Program-made: the position numbers and the translations under genes
Part shown: one piece after another, positions 47,330 to 59,300 of the stretch
Position numbering within the stretch: position 1 is the first letter of the stretch
How the letters are laid out: each line of letters starts with the position of its first letter
NCBI GenBank assembly: GCA_038380435.1
Contig: JAWZYU010000013.1
Span: 62,762,446-62,826,445 of the forward strand
Direction: 5' to 3'
Origin: Ryuthela nishihirai
Taxonomy: Eukaryota; Arthropoda; Arachnida; Araneae; Heptathelidae
Length of the DNA: 64,000 nt
Notes under the pieces: model-generated
The model's database searches: none
What the model saw: the letters and a program-made list of their open reading frames with translations, nothing else
Told to the model about the DNA's origin: nothing

Positions 47330-50300
47330 CTAAAATTGTTGAATGTGACTAGATACTTTCTCCCTTGCATCCTGACTAAGAGTGACATCTTCAGCAAAAT
47401 AACAAATGACTTCTGATTAAAAGAGTTGATTAATTGTTTCTGATTAAATTGTAAGAAAACGATACACACAGGGTAACAGCAATCACATACCTTGCAAATT
47501 TTGCATGATTTTTAACCACTAGAAAGGAGAGGATAAATATATATTGCAATATTTCGCGAAAATAATAAATTTTCATTGGTATTCTGGTCCGTTCCGGTTA
47601 AATCCAGCAAACTGTTTGCACCTCTAAATATTTTAGACATTTAGGGCTATGTTGATATATGTTATATATTCTTCTCTTTACCTCAGTCACATCTCCAGTA
47701 TATGCCACAGAAGATCAAATGCAATTAAACTGAGGAAGTTGCTCAAAATTAAAAAAAAAATGGAGCACAACCCCGCTAAACAATTTTCACGAATTTATTA
47801 TTTCTCTCTGTTTATCACCAAACCAGTCTTATTATATTACGTAATTACGTTAGTTGCATCAACAAACGTAATGAAAGAGTTAAGCTCATCAATATCATTT
47901 CCAAAATGGCGAAATCTTCAACATAATCTAAATTACAATCTAAGCCATCGAAGTTTTCACTTGCAATAAATACTAAAGAAAGTTGTCATTGATAATATCA
48001 ATATCCCCCCAAAAAAATAAGATCGTATATATACAACTGAAACACAATGTGCAGTTCTGTTTGGTAGCAGACATAATTGGAATGATAACCCAGTATGGTG
48101 GCATGTGCTCCCGAAAAGTTGTAATGCAACCTGATAGCCATGAGAATATCAATCAGGTAACAGCCCTTTATCAGAAAGCAATAGAAAATAAATATAAATT
48201 TTAAATAATATTGTAATGCTACTAAAAATGACAAAAAACCCTATTAACAGTTTATTTCCCTTTAAAATTAACCCTTTAACTAACAATTCGGAAAGAAATG
48301 AAAAACAATTGACATTTTTCTGTAGGGGAAATGGAAAATAAATAAAATAAAACAAAAGTGGGTAAAAATCTGGACATTTTTAGGTTTTTCCCAATATTTT
48401 GCTACCACTTAAGAATTATTTGCACTAAAATCATTAGTGTTTTGTTTTATTTTTATTTAAAAAGCTTCTTAACATTAATTTCCATCTGCACAATTAAAAA
48501 AGATCTTGCACACTATTTTTAATAAATCTTTGCTACGACAAATTGTAACTTAACACATATTATTTGTCAATTTTCCTCACAAGTTAGTATCATCATAGTT
48601 CCCATCGATGTTTACAGCGAATGTTAACTTTCATTGAGCTTTACGTTCATATAAAAAAGTTTACATGGAGTTAAATTCTAATGGCCGAATAAAACTTAGT
48701 TACACTTCAATTCATTAAAATGAACAAATAGGCGTCATCTATGAGAAAAGTTCTATCTGATGTTCTAAGCAAATTTATATTAAGCATCTTCAGAGATGCA
48801 AACTAGGTGAACAGATGTGAAGAAAAATATTTTTTTAATACATATGAACTTAAATTAAATAATATACTTTATAAAACAAAATAATTCAATATATATATAT
48901 ATGGATCGATAAAGAAGCAAGATTACGGCGAAAACGATAAAAAATTCCCTCCCCCTCCCACTTATGTTTTCTATGACTGATCTTGCTGCAGTATACATTT
49001 TTGTAGCATGCCTGGACTTGAATTGCTTAATAGACCCTGGTCAAATATATCTAACGAAATTTGTCTCTTTTAACAAAATTATTTATAGACGATATGCATT
49101 GCGGTTTAATAAAATGATTTGCCATAGATTGATCATTTGCCTAAATAATATACTTTATAAGAAGCACAATAAAAAGAGACATACCTTGAAAGCTTCTCTT
49201 TGACTTGCTGTAGGCTGTAAAAATGGAAACAATATGCATATATATTTTTGAAGTTATCATTTGTTGTAGCTTTGGCAGAACTATATTGGTAATTAATAAC
49301 TATTATAATAATAGAAATATTTAATAATTACTTTTGTTGTATAAAATGATATTTCTTTAAACTTCAGAAACGTGCTTGAGATCATTAGTTTTTTAAAAAG
49401 GAAATTAATCTTAATAGATATCTGGTGATATTGGAGTTGTTTAAATGACCAATCTATATTTAACTAAGTTTAGGTATACATAGCCAAATTCTAACATAGT
49501 TGATCCCAGGCTTTAATGAAAAATCTTTTATTTCATGTAAAATTAAAAAATATGAAAGGCTACAAATCATCCTATTTTAGTAGGAATGATATTCGAAGAT
49601 CGAAACAGCATACCGAAGTGCAGCGGAACGGTTTTGGGGTTATAACCTTCTCTTGTAGATTAATTATATTATTTTTAATGCAGTCCTAAAATCAGAAAAA
49701 AGTTTTCAACTCCACATTCCACACTGCACAATGTATTCAAACCCTTATTCCCTCGCATCAGAATATTATGGGTAGGTTACTGGCGCCAGGTATTAATTAT
49801 GGTAATACTCAAGACATCTGACACTAAAATGAGAATAAAGTCAAACAACCAATTATGTTAAGTATACCAAGAGAGAATACAGATTACTTTTTCGTATCTT
49901 TTAATTCTAGCAGTTATGCGCAAATGTTTTCGTTACAGTATACCTAATATTCAGTTACTAACAAGATTACAAGTATCATAGTTTATAGATTTGCTAATAT
50001 TCAAAATATTTTCTATTTCCCATTAACTAAATTCCATATTGAGAACTCAGCTTCGTTGTAGATAACCTAATTAAGGAATTTCCGATATTTGCATTATAAT
50101 TCAGTCGAATTAAGAATTAGTTAGCTAAGCAGAATCTACTTTCACACACACATACACAAATAAATAACTAGGAGAAATAAATTTCGTTAACATCTGTTTT
50201 GAATCATTTTCAATTGAGCTTATTCAGCTCTCATTCTTATTCTCTAAAGACGTGCATCTTATGCTACATCTGCTGCGTTTGAACACTATAGTCAATTACA

Positions 50301-53300
50301 ATAATGCCCTATTTGAAATTACGTAGTACCTATAATAATGCAAAATACTTACACGCAGGTTTTTCTCCTTTTTCATCTGTTTCATCATCTACAGCGAAAA
50401 ATATAATAGCAAAGATATTTGTAATGGAAATAGTTTAAGGATGTATTATTTTAAATTGATAGCAAATCTGACTATATAATATAGATATATTTTAAAACAT
50501 CGCATTACGAGCTCAAACCAAGAGATTTCAGATAAAATATTAAAGAGTTTTTTTTTTAAACTTCAATTTCTAGGAAGATCGAGTTCTAACAGAATCAATT
50601 ATTTTCTCACCATATCATATACAATTACTTACAAAAAGGATTACTAATGATATTGTACTATGCATGTAATTATATAGCTTAAAATAAGTATACATTAAAT
50701 ATTAAGAAATTGCTAATTGGGAGAAAACGAAACGACAAAAGGAGTTCTTTGGAAAATGCAGTAGGACTACCGTAATTCCATTTATTTGGAAGATGAGGCT
50801 TGTCAGAGGTTAGGCTGCATTATCAGAATGATTGTTAGCATAGGTGTGGTACAAAAAAAGAAGTTAGTGACTGATAGCGCTGCTACCTATATATATATTT
50901 TCTTGTGCTATTATTATACGTATGTTTGAAAACCGCTGAAACAGCTACCGAGAAAGAAAACTTGCCCTATGATTTTCTGACATTTTACAAAAAATGTAAG
51001 AAAAACGTAGGAGTTATGTAAACAGCTGTATGTTTCGACAAGGAAATATGGAAACAGATAAATGACTAACAGGAAATTTTGAAAGTCCTGCAATTCAATA
51101 AGGTGTGTTTTTTTTTGTTAATGTTTTGGTCAATGCCTCACGATTTTCTGAATCTTTAACATGTTTGTTTTTAACTCCGTTGGTTTTCTCTTTGCATGCG
51201 AATATATAGCGCGTTAATAATAAGTCTATAGTTTGCCTTCGTAGATCTGTAAGCATAAATATTCTGGCATATATTTCTTTGTTAGCCAAGACGGCCACAA
51301 TAAATATGTCAACTAGTGGTATTATCCCCAATTATTAACAACCATTTTATCCAAGTTCGATGTTTTTGTTTTTTATTATTTTTAATACACAAAGATACGA
51401 AACGCATTTAAACATATCATCTTTTTAAGATAGAGAGAGAAAGAGAAACCACAAGTTTCAATTTAAATATTTGTATTTATTTCATTACTAACGATTCCTT
51501 TTTATTTTTGAAATAATTTACTTGTTTTTTTTTAAACAAAAGCTTCAGTCGAATCAGAAACAAATCTATTGTTTTGTATAGGAGGTGGGTGAGGGGATGT
51601 GTTTGGAGAAAAAATATTCAGTCGGGTTTCCCAATTACTAAAATATTCTACCGGGTTAGAAATTGAAAAATAGGATTTTATATGGAATAAAATTTTAGAG
51701 TTATTCATTTTTATAATCTATTTTTAGTTTTAGGAAAGGTAAACAACTTCGAGTGTTCGTATAAGACGACGTATTAGATGATGGATAAGTCCTTGGACAG
51801 AATTAATAATTGACTAGATGACAACAGTGATATCAATGCTACCATTTTTAGTGATGTACCCACGGTGGTGGTGGCTATACCTCCAACGTTAAGGCTTTAA
51901 TAAGGTATATTTTCTTAGGAAGGAGTGAAAAATCAGACTCTCAGAACTTTAACCCGTTCCCTCCTCTCACTGGAAGCTTCTGGAATGCCAGTGACGATTA
52001 TAATCCCCCAATAAGTAATTTCCCATTAAAATCTCTATTCTATTTCACTAAGCTAAGACATAATGTAAACAAACTTTTAAATATTTACTGAAAGTTCACC
52101 GTTAGTTTTAAATGCATTTATATGTACAACAATAGGTGCTTAGATTCTGCTGAAATATAGATTTAAATAAACAGTGGTCGAAGAAAATAAATCCAACCTA
52201 CTCCTCTTTGATAACAATGAGCTCAAACTATGCAGGGTATCCGAAAAATAATGCTGCGTTTCCAGAATCAAGCCAGTTCTGTTACCTCAAATGAACCCTG
52301 ATTCGACATCCCTTAATTCTTTCTTGTGTAACATTCTTCCATGTAAACAAGATCTTTGTAAAGAAACATATTTACATGGACAGAATTCGAGACCTGAATC
52401 ATTCCAAAGCAAGAAGCAACTGAGCAAGTAACAAGAGATTGCAATTTGTTATCAAAATTGTTTTTTTTTTCTCAAAATTTTCAAAATTTCTCAATTTGTT
52501 CTCGAAATGCCACCAGTATTTTTCCTGCACCCTGTGTTTGAATCTAATATGATTAATAACATTATTTTATGAGTTTAATCATCAAATAAGAACCCAAAGG
52601 AATCAAAGTTCGAAGAAAACAATAGATCATATAGTAGCCCAGGCACTGTCAGTGATGCAATTAAAAATAAGTCAGAATTTATTATTTTCAACCTTTTTAT
52701 TTTTTGACAATTCGGGAAGAAACCAGTAAACATTCATAAGAACCAGTAAAACTAATTAAAATTAATTTGTAAAAGGTCTATTTTTAGGTTGAATATTCAG
52801 TATTACAGGAGATCTTTAAACGATTATATGAATGTCATTAATTTAGCATAAGGAGCTAGAGAATAATTCTTCGAAAATTAGCTGATAAATTTGAGTACAG
52901 TTTTAATAGCACAAACCTTGAATGTCGGTTATCTAATTTGAATGGAAAAATATTATACCAATTACTAAATAATAGACATAGGAAGTCTATTATTTAGTAA
53001 TTGGTTGAAACTAGCGCATAACTGCTAGAATTAAAAGATAAGGCATTGAAGGTAAAACTTCCTATGTCTATTATTGATAAGGCATTGAAGACATAGGAAG
53101 CATTGAAGATAAGGAACTAAATAATAGGCATTGGAAGGAATGGTTTCAGGGTCGAGGGTAAAAATGATCAATGTTTAAGGATCAATATATAGTCCAGCCA
53201 TTCATTAATGAACACTATTGCGAATAGAGCAATCATAACAACTCGAAAAAATCACGTGGAGTTGACAAAATCTTAAGAGTTGGCTAAATCTAGACAACTT

Positions 53301-56300
53301 TGAAAAATATTGGAGTAATGGAAGAATCTTGGGGAGTTAGCAAAATTGGCAATACTTGGCAAAATCTTGGGTATTTGGCGAAATAGGAGGTGACATGTAA
53401 AAACTGTGATTTTGTCTCTAAAATTATGTCGAATTTGCAAAATCTCGGGGAATTAGCAAAATCTAGAGCAACTGGGAACAATAAGATTAGATATAAAATT
53501 GAGATTTGTTCTGTGAAATTATGGCTGTTCGCAAAATCTAGGGGAGTTGGCAAAATTCGAATCCACTTGGTAAAATACAGGTAAGTTCTGCAAGTTGGGA
53601 TTGTTTTTCTAAAAACCACGAGAGTTAGCAAAATCGATCGTAACTTGGGATAATTTTGCGTCCCCCGCCCACTGAACGGAACGAATGAAGTTTATGTACA
53701 TAGTTCTCAATTTGCAAAATTTGATTTTCTGAGTTGGAAAAATTTCGTTCTTTCCCCCCTTCCCCCAACCATAATCCATTCTCTACGCCCCTGGTTTCAT
53801 GTAAGTAAAAAATGTGATGTTACTGGTATATGTTTTTGAAATAATGCTTAAAATTACATTGGTTTACAAGATTTTTATAACACGAACAATTGTAGCTGCC
53901 TTCACCTATTTTTCAGATTCTGATTTCAGATTTGGCCATAAAAAATGGCTAGCACGTCACGTTTTTATGTTATTGGTCATTTTGGCTCCTATTAAGATCT
54001 TCCTATACCAGCACTTCCAGGCAACTGGGATGATGCTAGATATTTTACTTTTTGGTGGCATCACTGATTCCGAGAGAGAGAAAACATGCAACCATAACCT
54101 AACCTTAGACCGCCATTCTTGTTGTTTTCATTGTAGGAGAAACACGTACTGTACGTTGAAGAATGGATTTTGGCGTTTAAATGGCACAAAAAGGCAGCGT
54201 CGCGGATGGGTTAATGTGCCAGATAAGATTTGTTATGTGTGTGGAAATTATATTTTAAAATTCCAGGGTCGCTTTTTGACAACGATTGTGAAGAAAGCCT
54301 ATAACTTGTATTTTGGATGTCATGTTAGAGATCAGGAAAAAACATGGGCTCCACATGTGTGTTACATTTCGTGCTTTGTTGGCCTGAGTGAATGGTTGAA
54401 AGATAAGATAAAATCCATGCTGTTTGCAGTTCCAATGGTTTGCCGTGAGCCATCTAGTCACTTGCATGACTGATATTTTTATTTAACTAAAGTGTTGGAC
54501 TTTTCAAAAAAGAACAAAAGCAAAATTCAATTCCCAAATGTGCCTTCAGCCATAAGGCCAGTTTCTCATGGTTGAGGTGTTTTACCTCTGAGTGGCACTT
54601 TTTTGCACACGATGGGCTAAATGGACATGTCACATGGACGCCGAAGGCTCAAAGAAAGTTGGGGAAGGGAACCCACAGGAACAGCTGTTGGGAGACAGAT
54701 GGAATTGAAATTGGATTAGAAAGGCCGTCGTCCCATCCGACGGACGACGGCCTTTCTAAGCCCATCGGTATCCCCTACTGACCGTAGGCATGGTGGAGAA
54801 TTTTGCGGAGATAAATCTCAACTCTGACCGAGCTGGGATTCGAACCTGGGAACTGCAGATTATCAGCCTGACGCACTACCGACCGAGCCACTCCCACCCC
54901 AGTTCCTCACGGAGAAGATCTTCCTATATCAACACATCCAACCAACTGGGTGGAGATGGATTCACATTCATCAGAGTAAGACTTTGAGGCACATACAGAT
55001 CCTGATCATACATACACCCCTAAAAAGGTTAGACGAGCCTCATCTAATTAAGCAAAATTAACTAAATTATCTTGTTCGAGACCTAGGACTTCCCAAATAA
55101 CAAGCTGAGGTTTTAGTTTCGAGACTTCAAAGTGGAATCTTCTGGACAAGGGGACCACAGTTTCTCTGTTCAGAAATACAAATTTTGGGTTTATCTGATT
55201 ATTACGAGATGCACGGTGGTTTGTGTTTCTGCACAGATATTTCAGCGCTGATGGATGAAATTGGAACACTCACGACCCTAAGAAATGGCGTCTACTTATA
55301 GATTCGTCAAAATTAAGCTTAAAAGCTGTCCTTTTTCACAAAGGAAACCAAAAAACCTTCAATTCCAGTGGAACGCTGTGGAAATGAAGGGAACTTATGA
55401 AACCACGGAAAATACTCACTGCTATAAGATATGACCAGTTTAAGTGGATATTTGGTGACCTAAATTCATCTCTCTCTTGCTCGGGTTTCAAAGGGGGCGG
55501 GGGGGGGGCTCAGTCGGTAGCGCGCCAGGCTCGTAATCTATAGTTCCCAGAGGTTCGAGTCCCAGCTGGGTCAGCGTTACGATTTATCTCCCAAAATTCC
55601 CCGCCTTGCCCACGGTCAGTAGGGGACACCGATAGGCTTGAAAAGGCCGCCGCCCGTCGGATGAGACGTTAAGCCGTGGCTCCGTGTGCGAGAGAGACGT
55701 ACCCTGTGCACGTTAAAGAACACGCTGGATGGCCTTGACGGGAGGCTACCATCTGTCTCCCAACAGCTGTTCTAGTGGGTCCCCTCTCCCAACCTTCTCT
55801 GAGCCTCCGGGGTCAATGTGACCTGGCCATTTAGCCCATGGTGTGCAAAAAAGTGCCCGCTCAGCGGTAAAACAACCCAATCCAACCGGATTCAAGGAGG
55901 CTTCACAACCTTTGCTGTTTTCTGTGCTTGTGGGAGAGTAAAGCCAGAAAGGAACACTACAAAACAAAAGATTATCCCAAAAGAGATGTTTTTATTCCTG
56001 GAAAGTATAATGTGAGGTATAAACTTCTAGTTGACCCCTCTGATGTTCTGATCCCACTAGTACACATCAAACTGGGGCTTATGAAAAACTTTCCAAAGGA
56101 TATGGACAAAACTGGTAAAGGGTTTTGCACTTGAAAGAAAAATCCCCAAAACTCAGTGATGCCAAACTCAAAGAAAGGATCTTTGTTGATCCTCAGATCA
56201 GGAAGCTACTAAATGATACTGTCTTAGAAGAAAAACTGAATATGAAGCAGCGCGCTGCATGGAAATCCATCACGTCCGTGGTCCAGGTTTTCTGGGGAAT

Positions 56301-59300
56301 CACAAAGAGTAAACTACCATCAGCTCTTTCAAAATCTTCTCAAAAACTATGAAAATCTTGGCTGCCGAATGTCTTTGAAGATCCATTTTTTGCACTCGCC
56401 TCTCGACCAAGAGAACATAGGACCTGTCAGTGATGAGCAAGGGGAAAGATTCCATCAGGATATCCGAACCAAGGTAGGTCGGACCCAGAAATGACTAATA
56501 CTTGTTCTTGCAGAAGGAAGATACCTCAGCACATAAAAGACAAAAATGAACTTCTTGTAAGTATAAAAGATCCTTACTCATGTTTTCTTATTTTGCGTTT
56601 CAATATTATTTCATTTCTTACTTTATATTCAGTGGTCTATAACTATGATGTTTCTTTGTAATCATGTAATTAATTAATGAGTTTTGAGTTGCAATTTAAT
56701 AAAATAGTCACATTTATTTTCATTTCCCAAACATGCATATTCATTGAAATTTGAAATACATCAATCCGTAATTTAAAAAAACTGTACGTGCTGCAGATTT
56801 TTCACAGCCATATTTGAATTCAGCATCCCAAAATTATCTAAAAACATCCTATTTGACCAATGTTATAAAAACAAGGTTTCGATTTGTTGTCTTGTGATAT
56901 TAAAGATGTAACGAAATATATATGTTATAGAAAAACATTTCGCTATAGCAGGATATACTGTATGGTGTTTGTATCCGTATCTTTGCCAGGTAAATCGATT
57001 GAAAATGATTTGGAATCAAATAAAAGGTGGCCATGCAAAGGGAATAAACGTTTACTTTCGAAAGAGTGAGGTTGTTACTGCAGACGCTCTTGGCTGAAAA
57101 AAATTGAATTAGACATTCAGTAATAAATTATCACAGGAAAATATCCCTGTAGACAAGAAAAACTTTAAATAATGAGTTGGAAATAATTGTTTGTCCTGAG
57201 TGGTATTCGAACCCAGATCTCCCAGAAGCACACCGGGCATCATAGCCGTTGTAGTTGAAGATGAGAATTTGTGGATCGTTCATATGATAAGTTAATAAGT
57301 TGTCAAAAAACAACGTTGACAACTAGTGATGATAATATAGCCCATGTCTTCGAATTCAAAGTTTTAGCCACTTGCAGACTGCAATAGGCATTAAATATTT
57401 TGTCGAATTATTTCATAATTGTATCTAGATATTCTCTATAAGTGCGTTCAAAACTGGTTCTGTTTCATGTTTTTAATTTTACCTTCAGCACATGAAAACT
57501 ACAAAATATGTATCTAATGAAAAATAACTTGGGTTAAAGTAAGATTTTGAGTAAAGAGTTACTCTTCAAATAAAATATGCAACTCATATTTCATGATATG
57601 ATACTGAATACGTTCATAGCCTGTGTAAAAGGAGAGAACTCACGTGTTTAAACTTGTCCTTATTTGGGCAAAAGGTTTCGCACATCTCTTCCATTGTCTG
57701 ACTTCCGTCTTGTTGACTCTAAACAACAAAAATAATCATTTCTAAATAGCGATTTCTAAATACCACATTACTTGATCATAAAGACAACAGTTACATATCA
57801 AAAATACACAGTCGTATCAGAATAATATGACAACTTACCGTAGTATATGTATGGTAGGTGGTCATATTATTCTGATACGACGGTGTATTTATTGCTTGTT
57901 TTTACCATTCAACATGAACCTAACCTTAATGTTAAAACATAGTCTTTAAAGTCAACACCAAAAGAGTAGAAAAAATGTTGACTTAAATTCGTCCATATTT
58001 TCAATTGAAAATACATTCCTAAGAAGCTTAATTTTTTTATTAACAATAGGTTAGTTCTAGGACAAAAAGTCAACTTTACGACTTTTATTTATATTATGGG
58101 ATAGAACTACTAAATTGCAATTGAACGTGGCAAGCACATTTCAAGGTTTCAAATTTATTTTTTTTAATTTTTAATTTTTCTTTGTGGCGAAATGTTGAAG
58201 CAAATATTAAAAATAATAAAACATTTGGGTAAATAAACATAATGATAAACACTCAAGTAAATTTATATCGTTGATATCAAACATTCTCCGCGGGTGAAAA
58301 TTAGTTTATCAAGCATCAAGCATGTTGTGGGCCACTAACTGCTATTTGAATATCAAAACTCTCAGAGTTTAAAACTTCACAAACACTGCATCTAATATAA
58401 AGTTGCTAAAACATAATGAATTGAATAAATAATATAATTGATTTGAACATCATTAGTGTCCCCTTTGCATTGAACTGAAACAAGGTATTTATTAAAATTG
58501 CTGTTTCTATGAAGATATGGCAACTTATTCCCTTTTTTCAACTTTAACTAAACTTCAATCTTAGCTCAACTTTGACCTAAAATTTCAACTGATTCTATAT
58601 TCATTCAAGCTTATTGGCACTGTCAGTTGCTTGTTAACCATTTGAAACATTATAGAGTTTCAATGTATGATTGTAAATACATTCATTCAAAACAAAACAG
58701 AACTTGTCTTAAACGAACTTTTGTAATTACACATTTTTATTTACTAAAAACGGCTAACACTGTTTTTGTGAAAAGTTATTGTTCAAGAGGTGTTCCTGAA
58801 AGATCTGTCCTTGGACCTGTTCTCCATATTATTTATATAAGTGATTATGTTCCTACAATCTAAAAGGGAAATATTATTAATTTTGCGAATGATGCTGCTA
58901 GAAGGGATATAAAAAGTAACTTACCTCTGGAAAAGCTTGCTGCATGCATTTGAGAGCGTTTTCTCTTGTTTCAATACCACAGTCTTAGAAGGAAAGGAAA
59001 AGAAAAAATGTTATATTATCCAAAAACACTGTGCTATTAATATATTGACACTTTATAACAATTGAATTATGCACTTAATTGAACAATGACTGAAGTTGTA
59101 TTATATATCACAAACAAATCTGTTTAAAGATTTGATTTTCAGCATTATTTTTTCAATATTTAACGAGGTCTCTCCACATTAAATCTTTATTTATATTCAC
59201 TTACAAATCCATTAAAATGCATGTTTTAAAATTTATGGATTTTGGAAGTCAATTTCTTTATTATTCTGATTGGTTACTTTCATTCTAACGCTGTAAATGT

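Larger units (their letters stand above)
54200..56580 (+). pseudogene. Relic of an uncharacterised repetitive arthropod ORF family, split by two SINEs
   Basis: Pieces in order: KICYVCGNYILKF, YNLYFGC, WAPHVCYISC and PMVCREPSSHLHD (54220-54473); NVPSAIRPVSHG up to the first SINE; a middle part at 55010-55480 (LVRDLGL, DEIGTL, GDLN); after the second SINE, DYPKRDVFIPGKYNVRYKLL and VHIKLGLMKNF (to 56130), IFVDPQIRKLL and KQRAAWKSITSVVQVF (56180-56310), and a GERFHQDI-like segment near 56445. From memory this is a widespread multi-copy protein of unknown function in arthropods and some cnidarians, with paired CxxC-type cysteines that may bind zinc. Stops and frameshifts occur throughout. It lies in intron 3 of gene 2. 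Confidence 0.65.

Noticed and set aside
48046..48154. Plus-strand exon-like segment ending in CAG/GTAACAG
   Set aside because: The homologous segment at 2330-2430 does not keep the frame, and no partner exon was found.
53814..54212. N-terminal half of the 219-codon ORF read as a membrane protein
   Set aside because: Only the part after about 54210 matches the repetitive family; the hydrophobic upstream part is AT-rich open sequence without similarity.
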